Positions 43,912 through 55,139 of a stretch of 64,000 nucleotides of DNA are shown here, one piece after another. The notes below the pieces were generated by a model. It searched no databases. It saw only the letters and a list, made by a program, of their open reading frames with translations, and was not told where the DNA came from. This stretch comes from Aquarana catesbeiana (Eukaryota > Chordata > Amphibia > Anura > Ranidae). How positions within the stretch are numbered: position 1 is the stretch's first letter; every line of letters begins with the position of its first letter. The stretch is from the NCBI RefSeq assembly GCF_042186555.1, contig NC_133324.1:136513577-136577576 (forward strand). The letters run 5' to 3'. Position numbers and translations under genes: made by a program.

Positions 43912-44646
43912 TTGTACTACATAGTTAGATAGCTAGTAAGGTTGAAAAAAAGACACCAGTCCATCTAGTTCAACCTGTGGAGTGTGAGTCTTCTTGTGTT
44001 TATCAAGAGTACATTGTATATCCCTGTATGTTGTGATCGTTAAAGTGCCCATCTAATAGTTTTTTGAAACTATTGACACTCCCTGCTGATACCACTGCTT
44101 GTGTAAGAAAATTCCCCATCCTTACTGCTCTGACAGTAAAGAACCCTCTACGCAGTTTAAGGTTAAACCGCTTCTCTTCCAATTTCAGTGAATAGCCGCG
44201 TGTCTTTTTAAATTGCCTATCCCTGAAAAGTTTTTTCCTTATGCTAGGGTCACCAGTAAGATATTTGTACATTGCTATCATATCCCCACTTAAGCATCTC
44301 CTCTCCAAAGAGAATAAGTTCAATGTTTGTAGTCCTTACCCATAACTGAGATCCTCCAGTCCTCTTATTAGCTTTGTTGCCCTTCTCTGGACTCTCTCCA
44401 GTTCCAGCACATCCTTCTTGAGGACTGGTGCCTAGAACTGGACAGCATACTCTCCAGGTGCGGCTGGACCAGAGTCTTGTAGAGTGGGAGAATTATCGTT
44501 TTATCTCTGGAGTTGATCTCCTTTTTAATGCCAATATTCTGTTTGCTATGTTGGCAGCAGCTTGACATTGCATGCCATTGCTGAGCCTGTCATCTACTAG
44601 GACCCCCAGGTCCTTTTGCATCCTAGATTCCCCCCAGAGGTTCTCC
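43912..44646 (-). pseudogene. CR1 LINE, 3' end of the RT ORF and tail
   Basis: CR1 is a non-LTR retrotransposon. On the - strand, the piece encodes the C-terminal end of the reverse transcriptase ORF. Recognisable blocks are ILPLYKTLVQPHLE, NLFSLERRCLSGDMIAMYKY and FNLKLRRGFFTVRAVRMGN, with VVSAGSVNSFKKLLDGHF at the end. The 3' tail (aaccttactagctatctaac on the - strand) ends near 43912. Stops and a Ser for the usual Tyr after PHLE mark it as dead. It is continuous with 46719-47360 once the fold-back is removed. Confidence 0.88.
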
Positions 44647-46712
44647 CTAGACATTTTTGCAATTCCTTTAGTTCCAAATTAGTTTTTTAACCACTTTAAG
44701 ACCGGGCCTCTTTTTTAGATGTGGTGTTTACAAGTTAAAAACAGTTTTGTTTGCTAGAAAATTACTTAGAACCCCCAAACATTATAAATTTTTTTCCCTA
44801 ACATCCTAGAGAATAAAATGGTGGTCGTTGCAATACTTTCTGTCACACCGTATTTGCGCAGCAGTCTTACAAGCGCACTTTTTTTAAAAAAAATACACTT
44901 TTTTGAATTAAAAAATAAGACAACAGTAAAGTTAGCCCAATTTTTTTTTATATTGTGAAAGATAAAATGAAAGAATGTTACGCCAAGTAAATTGATACCC
45001 AACATGTCACGCCTCAAAATTGCGCCCACTCGTGGAATCGCGACAAACTTTTACCCTTAAAAATCTCCATAGGTGACATTTAAAAAATTCTACCAGTTGC
45101 ATGTTTTGCGTTACAGAGGAGGTCTAGGCCTAGAATTATTGCTCTCACTCTACCGATCGCTGCGATACCTCACATGTGTGGTTTGAACATTGTTTTCATA
45201 TGCGGGCGCTACTAACATATGCATTCGCTTCTGCACGCGAGCTCGGCAGGACGGGGCGCGTTTTAAATTTTTCTTATTTGTTTTACCTTTTACTTTTTAT
45301 TTTTACACTGTTAAAAAAAAAAAAAAAAAGTGTCACTTTTATTCCTATTACAAGGAATGTAAACATCCCTTGTAATAGAAAAAAGCATGACAGGACCTCT
45401 TAAATATGAAATCTGGGGTCAAAAAGACCTCATATCTCATATTTACACTAAAATGCAATAAAAAAAAAAAAAAAATTGTTATTTAAAAAAATTAAAAAAA
45501 TAAATTGGCCCTTTAAGAGCACGGAAGTGACGTTTTGACGTGTCATGGAGACGGGTGGGGGCCATCTTCCCCTCACTCGTCTCCATGTCAGCCCAGGGGA
45601 CAGAGGTGATCGCCCCCCGCTGCTGCCGATGGTTCCAGTAGGCGGTGGAGGGCACGGATCGCGGCGAGAGGGGGGGCCTCTCCCGCCACCGATAAAAGTG
45701 ATCTCGCGGCCAATCCGCCGCAGAGACCACTTTTATCTTGTACCGGACCGCCGGCCAAACACAGGGATACCGGGGTTATGGCAGCTAGCTGCTGCCATAA
45801 CTACGATATCCTTCCCCAAAGTAGGGATGTACATTGGCGTGCGGTGGGTCTGAAAGTGGTTAACGAATTTTGACAAATTCATTAATTCCGATGTGTCCAA
45901 ATTTCCGAAAATTCAACATTTCGGAGTTTTGGAAATTCAATATTTCGGAAATTGGACATTTCGGAAATTGGAAATTTTGAAAATTTGAATTTGGAAATTC
46001 TAAATTTCGTAAATTCGAAATTCGAAAATTCAAAAGAATGAAAATCTGAAAATTCGAAAACATGAAAATCTGAAATAATGACTAACTGATAAAAACTATT
46101 AAATTATAGGTATTGGAATTTCCTTTAAAATTTGGCTGTTAGTGAACGTAACGAGTATGAATGTATCCGAATTTACGAATTATCTGAAATAACTAATGCC
46201 GTATCGAAACGAATGGAACGCAATGATCTAATAATAATAAATAAAAATAATAATAATAAAACCTTTTTTATTATTATTATTTATTAATTTGTTCCATTTT
46301 GTTTGTTTAGATGCGGCATTCGTTATTTCGGAATAATTTGTTACGTTCACAAACAGCCAAATTTGAAAGGAAATTCAAGTACCTATAATTTAATAGTTTG
46401 TTATTATTAGTTAGTTATTATTTGAATTTTACTGATTTTCTTTCTTTTTTTCAGATTTTCGAATTTTCGGATGTTTGATTTTTTTCATTTCTGAATTTTC
46501 GAATTCGGAAAATTCGAATTCCGAAAATTCTAAATTTGAAAATTCGGAAATCCGAAATTCGGAAACTCGAAAATTTGGAATTCGGAAATCTGAAAATTTA
46601 GAAAATCTGAAAATTCAGAATTCGGAAATTCGAATTTCCGAATTTCCCAAAAAAGCAAAAAAAGACGAATGAATCGAAAACAAACACATTTTTTGTCAGT
46701 GCACATGTCTAG
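44647..46712. mobile_element. fold-back element inside CR1, itself split by a piggyBac-like MITE
   Basis: Both outer ends read ctagacat inward, and TTCTCC flanks them (44641-44646 and 46713-46718). Arms made of aattcggaaattcg-type AT-rich minisatellite (45880-46080 and 46445-46670) enclose an inner palindrome (46090-46215 with 46290-46415, around acgttcac and aattcgg). A central ATA/ATT run lies at 46228-46285. Superfamily unknown. Confidence 0.75.
44691..45859. mobile_element. piggyBac-like MITE, copy 5
   Basis: TTAA-ccactttaagaccggg to gtctgaaagtgg-TTAA (44687-44690 and 45860-45863). Same left-end subtype as the piece at 29369. The interior is AT-rich, then GC-rich (45590-45720) with a palindrome around aaaagtgatctcgcggc. 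Non-coding. Confidence 0.85.
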
Positions 46713-46718
46713 TTCTCC

Positions 46719-47360
46719 CCCTAGCGAATAACTTGCACTCTGATTTTTAGCACCAAATGTAGTACTTTACATTTTTCAACATTAAACCTTATTTGCCATG
46801 TAGTTGCCCACCCTATTCATTTGTTTAGGTCTTCTTGTAAGGCCGAAGTTATTGCCCTGCTTAGTATCATCCACAAATACTGAGATTGAGCCATTTATCC
46901 CATCCTCTATATTGTTTATGAACAGATTTAACAGAATTGTTCCCAGGAGAGATCCTCGGGGTCCGAGTACTCGCTATTTATCACCATCCTTTGAACCCAT
47001 CCCTGTAGCCAGTTTTTAATCCAGGTACTCACCTTAGGGTTCTTGCCGACAGACCACAGTTTGTAAAGTATAAATGTTTGTAGGAAACTGTATCAAATGC
47101 CTTTGCAAAATCCAGATACACCACGTCTACGGTCCTTCCTTTATCTAGATGGCAGCTCACCTCCTCATAGAAGGTTAATAGATTGGTCTGGCAAGAAAGA
47201 TTCTTCATGAATCCATGCTGATTACTGCTAATGATATAATTTTCATTACTAAAATCTTGTATATAGTCCCTTATCATCCCCTCCAATAGCCTGCAGACTA
47301 TTGATGTTAGGCTGACTGGCCTGTAGTTTCCAGGGATATATCTTGGCCCTTTTTAATGAG
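46719..47360 (-). pseudogene. CR1 LINE, reverse transcriptase segment
   Basis: The - strand reads the RT core of a CR1 element. After a degenerate NYRPVSLTSIVC-type block come LLEGMIRDYIQ, SSNQHGFMKNLSCQTNLL and VVYLDFAKAFDTVSY, all standard CR1 motifs. LDFAKAFDTV contains the first catalytic Asp of the palm. The YADD box lies in the part lost or degraded toward 46.8 kb. 5'-truncated near 47360. Confidence 0.9.
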
Positions 47361-48027
47361 TGTGGAGCTAGTGTGTTTTTACTAGTGTGTAGCTGCATGC
47401 AGTATTATTTGTGTTCTGGGTATTCGACCCGGGCGCATATTGTCCTAAATGCTAGTACCTCATGGTGCACCGCCCAGCCCCTTCCAGCTGCAGCAGCTTT
47501 AAGCCTCTCATAGTGTTTTACAGGCTGCTGACAGCGGGAGTGGGCAGTGCGTCTGCGCCTTCTACCCACACCAAAAAGCCTGAGGCACGAGGCTGCAGAG
47601 AACACTTGCTCTCTGCGTAGAAGCACTGGTCTCTCTGCAGAGGTCAGACACACCTTCTGCTGATGTGTGCTGGTCCTCTGCAGAGAGACGTCTTCTTCCA
47701 CACAGAGTGTAAGAGTCCTTACCTACAGCATGCTGGCAGGGGACAGGACTCTCTACACAGGATGTGGCTGCTTTCCATAAGACTTTGCACACCCTTTGTT
47801 TTGAAGCTGAAAGTCCAGTTGGACTTTAAAGTTGAACCTCATTTTTTTGGTTTGTGGTGGTCAGATGCAGCATAGTTCCGCTTTAAGTACTAGTACGATT
47901 TTCAGTGTGTATAGAGATTGTGGGGTAATGGAAAGCTCCACGAGTCTACCCTCTCTTGCTGATTGACATGGAAGATATTGTGGAACCAAAATGAAGTTTA
48001 ATTATCCGTTCTTTTCTGCTGTTTAAG
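47361..48027. other. no gene seen; sequence just upstream of the FAM169A exon
   Basis: It includes a TTAAAG/gttccgctttaa repeat edge at about 47820-47885. The last 140 bp before the exon look single-copy and end in a polypyrimidine-poor but usable acceptor (tgctgtttaag). No 5' UTR exon is recognisable. Confidence 0.5.
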
Positions 48028-48029
48028 GC

Positions 48030-48164
48030 ATGGCCTTCCCTGTTGATATCTTGGATAACTACAACCATGATGAACTGGAGAATTTGTCCGAAGATTATTT
48101 GTCATACCTAAGGTGTGCTGATCCTGATATCCCGGAGTACTTCAGCCTGCGAGATGGACGTGAG
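48030..48164 (+). CDS. fam169a: FAM169A (SLAP75), first coding exon, partial gene
   Basis: FAM169A encodes soluble lamin-associated protein of 75 kDa, a nuclear protein found with lamins; its biochemical activity is not established. This exon encodes 45 residues, starting MAFPVDILDNYNHDELENLS and ending EYFSLRDGRE at a gtaaaa donor. The MAFPVD start, the HxELEN and ED(Y) blocks and the RC(A/G)DP block match the N-terminus of the vertebrate protein as I know it. The ATG lies two bases inside the exon, right after an aag acceptor, so at least one 5' UTR exon is further upstream. It ends in phase 0, joining the exon at 61338. The paralogue FAM169B is the alternative, less likely given the close wording. 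Confidence 0.9.
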
Positions 48165-48218
48165 GTAAAATTTCTTTGGATAGCACATTTTATTGTCCTC
48201 AATGCCTTATTCACATAA

Positions 48219-49123
48219 CCACTTCAGCCCCTGAAGATTTTACACCCTTAATGACCACAGCATTTTTTACGATTCGGCACTGCATTGCTTTAACTGACAA
48301 TTGCACGGTCGTGCGACAGTGTACCCAAACAAAATTGTCGTCCTTTTTTTTCCCACAAATAGAGCTTTCTTTTGGTGGTATTTGATCATCTCTGTGGTTT
48401 TTATTTTTTGCGCTATAAACAAAAAAAGACCGACAATTTTGGAAAAAAAGCTATATTTTTCACTTTTTGCTATAATAAATATCCCCCAAAAATATATAAA
48501 AAAACAAATTTCTTCCTCACTTTAGGCCGATATGTATTCTACTGCATATCTTTGGTAAAAAAATAGCAATAATCGTATATTGATTGGTTTGCGCAAAAGT
48601 TATAGCGTCTACAAAATAGGGGATAGATTTATGGCATTTTTATTATTATTATTTTTTTTACTACTAATGGCGGTGATCTGAGCGATGAGCTGCGATTTTT
48701 ATCAGAACTGCGACATTGCGGGTTGACAGATCAGACACTTTTGACACTTGTATAAATGTCACTGGCAGGGAAGCGGTTAAACACTTGGGGACGATCAAGG
48801 GGTTAACTGTGTTTCCTCAGTGTGTTCTAACTGTAGGGGGGATGGGCTACCTAGGACATGACAAAGATCACTGCTCCCGATGACAGGGAGCAGTGGATCC
48901 CTGTCATGTCACTAGGCTGAACAGGGAAATGCCTTGTTTACCTAGGCAGTTCTCTGTTCTGCCTTTCCTCGCCGCGATCGTGGGCCACCGGCGGACATCG
49001 AGTCCAAGGGCACGCTCCCACGGCACCCGCACCCTGCGGCTATGACGGAGGGATGTACAGGTACATTTTGCCCACCCATGCCATTGTGCCGACATACATC
49101 GCCGTGCACTGGTCAGGAAGTGG
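48219..49123. mobile_element. piggyBac-like MITE, copy 6
   Basis: The left flank ATAA (a decayed TTAA) precedes ccacttcagccc; the right end caggaagtgg-TTAA is intact. It contains the family core (agagctttcttttggtgg, gtttgcgcaaaagttatag). It begins only 55 bp after the splice donor of the first FAM169A coding exon. Confidence 0.8.
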
Positions 49124-49300
49124 TTAAGCTTATACCCATGTGTGCAGGCAATCCCATTCATGTCAATTAGGATGCAGTGGCTGCACAGACACATTTGACA
49201 ATCTATGTGGGTGTACAGAAAAGGGGAAGGAGGGGAGGCGTCACCTGAATGTAGTGTTAAAGTTACATCATTTATCGCACAAGGTTAAATACACTTATAG

Positions 49301-49476
49301 CGTGGACCACACGGGCGGAAGTGACGTCCCCGGAAGAGACGGGGCTCAGGATCGCAATGGCAGAGATACAGGCTACGCGCACGGAGTTTACAGCTCCTTC
49401 TGCTGGCAAACTGTCATTGCGATCCCGATCCCCGCCTGTTCCGGTGACGTCACTTCTTCCCGTGCGGTCCACGCTG
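49301..49476. repeat. palindrome
   Basis: Arms of about 63 bp pair gcgtggaccacacgggcgga (49301) with its complement ending at 49476, including gtgacgtc words. The loop is about 48 bp. Possibly a small fold-back MITE. Confidence 0.7.
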
Positions 49477-49943
49477 GTTACATTGACTTCATGGAACTGC
49501 TAGGCATCCTAGCCTCTTCACAGCTTCTACCCAGTCACCCAGACCGCCGTACAAACCTGCAGAATGGCAAAAACCACGGGATTGATGATACTTTGATGAG
49601 CATTACTATCTTTGTTTTCTGGAAAATTCTTTTTGTTCAAATTTTTCATGGTATACATAAATAATAACAAAACACTAGGAACAGAGAATGTAACATACTC
49701 ACTCTGTCCCAAAGGGTTCACAGGGCCAAAAACATAGAACTAACATAGTTCAAACTAGCCCAAGGAGCAACAACATCCCCCTCCCCCCCCAACTCTAACC
49801 ATAAGAGTCCAGGAGATATAGAACACCAATCAACCGCAACAACGTTCTATAATGTCACTTGTTTGTTTGGATTTGGGATATATTGGGTATATATAGATCT
49901 CAGAACATTCATACCATTAATAATAATTACCACCGCCTATCTC

Positions 49944-52900
49944 CTATCCTACAGGACTGTGTAATCCTATAGTTGAAAAAGGCAAGTCATCCCACAGTAG
50001 TAGGGGAGTCCAGCCATACTTTGTAAAACAAATTCCTACAGCCCCTGGAGGCATATGTAGCTTTATATAGGTATTATATAGACCCTTCCAGTATGACACA
50101 GTAGGAGCACTTGGTTTCTTCCAGTGCAATAAGATGGCTTTCCTACCATAGAACAACCCTATATTGAGTAAGGTGCGATGGGCTAGAGCGGGAACAAATT
50201 CTTCCACCAAACCTAGGAGACAGACTTTTTTAGCGCGTACACATGATCGCACATTCCGACAACAAAATCCATGGTTTTTTTCCGACGAATGTTGGCTCAA
50301 ACTTGTCTTGCACACACGGACACACAAAGTTGGTCGGAAATTCCGGACGTCAAGAAAGCGGTGACGTACAACATGTACGACGAGCCGAGAAAAATGAAGT
50401 TCAATAGCCCTTGCTGCTCTTCTGCTTCATTCCCAGTATGCATGGAACTTTGTGAGTCGGAATTGTGTACACATGATTGGAATTTCCGACAACGGATTTT
50501 GTTGTCAGAAAATTTGAGAACCAGCTCTCAAATTTTGTGTGACGGAATATCCGATGGAAAATGTCCCATGGAGCCTACACGCGGTTGAAATTTCCGAAAC
50601 AAGCTCCTATCAAACATTTTCCGTCGTAAAAACCTATTGTGTGTACGGGGCATTTGAGTCATAGGGATTTGAACACTGAGAACCTCAGATAAGCAGGAAG
50701 TGATCGCAGACCAGAAACTCCAGACCTGCGAGCAGCTCCAGAAAACATGCTCCGCATTCGCTAGTGAGGAGGAACACTGCCATCATTCATCCGTGGCAGA
50801 AGGATAAATGCGAGTCAGCCTGGTCGGCGTGTAGTAAATCCTATGTAGAAACTTAAACTGTATCAGACGGTCTCTAGCGGACACTAAATGTTTGAAAGGG
50901 TGGTCCCACATATCTTCCCAGTCCTCTCCTTGAATTTCAGGAATTTTCGCCACCCACCATTCCCAACATCTAGTTACCGCTGGTTGCGTTTTTTTGAAAA
51001 ATTATTTGTATCGAACTGATAAAGGTTTAGCTAATTCTTCATCCGTTAAAAGATCTTCGAGGGCAGATTGTAACACCTCTACCCTCCGGGTGGAGAATTG
51101 TGTCTGAAATGCATGACACAATTGTATATATTGAAAAAAATATGAGTTAGGGAGGTCATGCCTTTAATTGATCAAACGTTATGAGTTCCCCCAACCTTGT
51201 AATGTCCCCTAGCACCTTAACACCCCTACTAGCCCAAATTATGGGATCAGGCAGGAAGTAGATATGGGGTAGGTTAGGATTCATCCATAATGGAGCAGAG
51301 GGCGTAACTCCGATATAGCTGGGGGAGGACAAGTTTGTAGCTACTTCCCAAGATTTTATGGTCGCTTTCATTGACACAGTTAATGGTAGATTCGTTTTTG
51401 GACCTCTGTACAAAGCTAAGCGCAAAATCTAATAGTATCCTAACTGCGCTGCTTATCTGTGGACTTCCCGGCATAAATCCCGTCTGGTCAATATCCACCA
51501 ATGAAGGAATGACCTTGGCCAGGCGTGATGCACCACCTTAGTTAGGATCTTCAGATCCATATTCAGTAACGCTATGGGGTGATAGGAGGAACATGCTTGT
51601 GGGTCCTTACCCGGTTTCACTCGGAGCACCATATATGCCTCCAGCATTGATGATGGGAGGACCCCCTTTTCTAGGCAATGACCAAAAAGCATACTGAGTC
51701 TTGGGGCAAGTTGTTCCATATATTGTTTATAGAAGTCTGCATCTGGGCCCGGGGATTTATTGTGAGGAAAAGTTAATATCGATGCTTCTATTTCTAGAGC
51801 TGAAATATCAGCATCTAGATGGGTAACATCCGAATCTGATAATTTAGGGACGAAAAGCTCATTCAACAACCCATTTAGCTCATTGATGTCATATGATGGT
51901 ATAGGGGAATAGGGAGCAGTGTAGTAAAGCACAAATTCCTCCAAAATACCAGCAGGGTCTGTGACCAGAGTCCCCCCATTGTTTTTAATAACAGGGATAC
52001 TGACAGGCATTGTTTGATCTGCTGCCAAGAGGGCCAACAGTTTGCCGTTTTTGTCCCCTTGAGCAAATAGGGACTCAGTCCTCTTCCCAGTTTCAGTGCG
52101 GGCCAGATCAGAGAAGTGCACTGACAAAAGTCGGCGTGTTTCCAGTAGAAATGCGTAGGTGGTCTCTGATTGAGAATCGGCGTGCACACTGGCACACTCC
52201 CTTTCTTTGGCTAGAAGAATCTCGCACTCTGCATCATGATCTTTCCTAGCCGCTTTATTTGCAGAAATACATTCTCCCCTCGCCACAGCCTTAAATGCAT
52301 CCCACACCAATGCTGGCACAGCCGTGCCAACATTGGTAGACCAGTAAGTCATAATAGAGCGCTGTACCTGGAAGGTCACCTGGTCATCCTGCAACCAGTC
52401 TGGCGACAACCTCCAGCCACCCCTCCTTCCCCCAGACGGGAGAGTCAGGATGACCGATAGCGGGCAGTGATCAGGCATTGCCCCAGCCAAATATTCAGAG
52501 TCATGAACATACTTTAACAGAGGAGGGTTACCAAATGCTAAATCAATTCTAGCATAGGATCTGTGGGTGGCAGATAAATGAGAATAAGACTTAACATTAG
52601 GGTGCTTCCATCGCCATAGCTCAGAGAGAACAGACATAGACATCCAGGAGCAAAGGTCAGCCGAAGCTGGCCTGTAAGGGTTGGAGGAGTCCAGTGTAGG
52701 GTCTAGAATGGCATTGAAATATCCCATGAGCAACATAGGCAGACTATCAAAATGGCCAATTTCACCATTAAATCATAAAGCACTTGTACTTGGATAGGAG
52801 GAGGTAAGTATATATTCACAATCCAACATTTTACAGTGAAAGACGTCCACACAGCCACATATCTACCTCCCAGGTCAGAGAACGCCTGGTGTATGGTGCA

Positions 52901-53141
52901 AGGGACAGCCTTACTAATCAAGATGGAGACCGCTCTTGCATAGGTGGAGTACGTAGAGTGAAATGCCCTTTGAATCCAGGGTTTGCGTAGGGACAAAATT
53001 TTACTCCCCTCCAGGTGGGTCTCCTGCAGCAGGACAACATGTGGCTTTACCTGTTTAAGATACCTGGAAAACAGCCATGCTTTTAAATTTGTTGTTCAGA
53101 CCCCTCACATTCCAAGACACTTCCTTAAGCCTGCTAGCCAT
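49944..53141 (-). pseudogene. L1-like ORF2 (endonuclease/reverse transcriptase), decayed
   Basis: ORF2p of L1 elements nicks DNA with an APE-type endonuclease and copies the RNA in place. From the ATG at 53141 the copy reads MASRLKEVSWNVRGLN, the expected endonuclease start. It then has several shifts and a long open segment (51453-52736) with MLLMGYFNAILDPTLD, SHLSATHRSYARIDLAFGN and the SDH-type GAMPDHCPLSVIL. RT fingers follow with ILTFPHNKSPGPDADFYKQY, VLRVKPGKDP and SYHPIALLNMDLKILTKV. The RT palm, including the FADD box, is missing: the frame jumps to C-terminal sequence (FVQRSKNESTINCV, PLWMNPNLPHIYFLPD). The C-terminus ends at 49944. In-frame stops remain. Confidence 0.9.
50231..50652. 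mobile_element. Harbinger MITE related to the autonomous element
   Basis: The left end tagcgcgtacacatgatcg and, reversed, the right end tgccccgtacacacaat match the termini of 34556-41713; the right one shares 14 bases exactly (tgccccgtacacac). The flanks are TTT (50228-50230 and 50653-50655). Interior TTCCGAC/TTTCCG words are also shared. It interrupts the L1 ORF2 C-terminal region and encodes nothing. Confidence 0.88.
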
Positions 53142-53454
53142 CAGTGAAATTCAAAGAAAAAGAGTCCACATATATACCCATTACTACCCCACAAGGCTGA
53201 CAACAGATCCTATGATATGCAGTATGAGTTAGAGCAGTAATTGGTGTAGCACATATAGAAGAAGTAATGAGCTGAATGGTAAACCCCCCTGCTCTTATAC
53301 CAGAAACTAGCAAACCAAAAAAAAAAAAACAAACAAAAATCGTCCAGTATGCAGCTTGTTCCCAAAAACCAAAAAAACTGGAAGGATCCAGCCATTGGTA
53401 TCAAAAGTTCGGCATTGTTAGATGAAAAACTTGCATCTCTATTCAAGGCTCCTC

Positions 53455-53872
53455 ACGGAACAACATAGTTACATAGTTAGTAAGGTTGAATAAATACACC
53501 AGTCCATCCAGTTCAACCTGAGTGAGTGTGGGTGCGTGTCTACAATTGTCCCTATTTATTTAAGGTACCCATATAGCGCCATCAAATTATGCAGCGCACA
53601 CTCACATTGGTCCCTACCCTCAAGGATCCCACAATTCAAGGTCCCAAACTCACATTCATATACTAGGGCTAATTTTGGACAGAAGCCAATTAACCTACCA
53701 GCATGTCTTTGGAGTGTGGGAGGAAACCGGAGTACCCGGAGGAAACCCACGCAGGCACAGGGAGAACATGCAAACTCCAGGCAGGTAGTGGTTGGGATTT
53801 GAACCAGCGACCCTTTTTACTGCTAAGTGAGAGTGCTACCCACTACACCACTGTACCACCACAACGCATAGC
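53455..53872 (-). mobile_element. V-SINE-type SINE with a CR1-like 3' tail
   Basis: On the - strand: a tRNA-like head (ggtggtacagtggtgtagtg, B-box ggttcaaatcc), then the V-SINE central domain (gtttgcatgttctccctg, gggtttcctccgggtactcc, cactccaaagacatgct), a gcgctatatgggtacc block, and a final caggttgaactggatggact tail. The tail matches the CR1 3' end at 43912-43985. ACAAC may be the target duplication. It interrupts the L1 between ORF1 and ORF2. Confidence 0.88.
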
Positions 53873-53949
53873 GGAGAAAAGGAGTGCAAGTCAGGAACAT
53901 GCAGTGCCAACAGCACCACAATCAGAGTTGACTCAATCAGGAAGGGTGA

Positions 53950-54760
53950 GTTCCAAGTGCATTAAAACAGTAGGAAAACAAAACAGGCCTCTTCCCAGGA
54001 AAGTTGAGCACCAAGGTGGTATCAGGGGTTGCTATCCAGCCAATCGCAAGCAGAGTATGAAAGAACTGACTGTGCCCTTGTATTGGACCCAAAGATGACT
54101 GGGATACAACATGCTGTATTTTATTTCTTTTTCTCTGAACCTTCTCTTCACATCCGTGAAGGAGCGGCGTTTTCTCTGTGTTTCAGCAGAAAAGTCAGGA
54201 AAAAGCATAATGCGAGTATTTTAGAACTTTAAATCGTGATGCTTTCTTGCTTCAGCCAGGAGTATGTCACAATCTCTATAACTGAGAAACCTAACTAGGA
54301 AGGAAGGGCTGTGGCAGAGAGCCTGGGGTCTTGCGCCTGTGGGCACCCGGTGTGCTCTCTCCACGACGTACGTGGGTGGGAGATCTTCCAGGGAAAGCAA
54401 GGTTTTAAAGAACCGTTCAGCGAAAAGGACTGGCTTGGCCCCTTCTGCACTATCAGGCAATCCCACCACCCTCACGTTATTTCTCCTCTGCCTATCTTTG
54501 GCGTCATCAGCTCGGTGTTGAAGCGATCTTACCATATCCCTAAATTCAGACTGGGAGCCCTGGGAATGTGAGGCATCCTCTACCTCAGAGATTCAGTTCT
54601 CAGCCGTGGTGACCCTGCCTCTGATCTTGTCCAGGTCGTGTCTGATCACATTACACTCAGAAGCCAAGTAATCAATATGGCCCATGAGCTCACCTTTGGA
54701 TGCCGCGATTGCTTCCAGGATTGGCTTAGTTATTGCCGCAGTATCCAACTCTGACTAAGG
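53950..54760 (-). pseudogene. L1-like ORF1 (RNA-binding protein), decayed
   Basis: L1 ORF1p is a trimeric RNA-binding chaperone. The segment from about 54760 reads a coiled-coil-like stretch (ASECNVIRHDLDKIRGRVTT), then the diagnostic RRM-like block from 54535: DAKDRQRRNNVRVVGLPDSA, LPPTYVVERAHRVPTGARP and FLVRFLSYRDCDILLAEAR. After a stop near 54221 it continues in other frames toward a C-terminal domain. One stop interrupts the coiled coil. Confidence 0.88.
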
Positions 54761-55139
54761 GGATGGCGGCGGGGACAGCTCTGGTGCTCAGTGTGCTTTG
54801 CCTGTTTCCTGTTCCATCTTCGCGGCTCTGCTGCCTGGCGCTCTGTGAGGATGACATAGGAACCAAAATGGCGGGGGCGGAGCCAGCGTCCCCACCACGC
54901 TGAGAACGGAGATGTCTCTGATCCCATAGCAGAGGTGGGTGGCTCTCCTTGTGCTTTTGCTTGTGCTTGTGCTCCTTGTGTCGAGGATGGCATTTTCCGG
55001 TTGTCTGTGGTCTCGGCTACCTGCACTGGTGTAGTGATCCGGAATAGGGTTTGAAGGCCTCCAAAGGGGTTATATTCAGAAGGAAAACTGGAGCTCAGAA
55101 GAGACACACCCTGCACCGATCACATCCGGTCATGCCCTC

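Larger units (their letters stand above)
49620..55130 (-). mobile_element. L1-like LINE, nearly complete but dead
   Basis: On the - strand, from 55130 to 49620: a GC-rich 5' leader, an ORF1 with coiled-coil and RRM-like domains, an ORF2 with endonuclease and partial reverse transcriptase, and an A-rich 3' end. It is interrupted by a SINE (53455-53872) and a Harbinger MITE (50231-50652). Most of the RT palm is deleted. Clade call (L1 type) rests on the ORF1 RRM and on motif wording in ORF2. Confidence 0.9.

Noticed and set aside
45545..45853. GC-rich block as a CpG-island promoter for FAM169A
   Set aside because: It is the GC-rich interior of a piggyBac-like MITE and similar blocks occur in other copies.
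46475..46672. Asn/Ser/Glu repetitive frame
   Set aside because: Product of the aattcggaaa minisatellite arm.
47405..47875. Cys/Arg-rich frames on both strands just before the FAM169A exon
   Set aside because: No homology, short, overlapping in both directions, and ending in a repeat edge.
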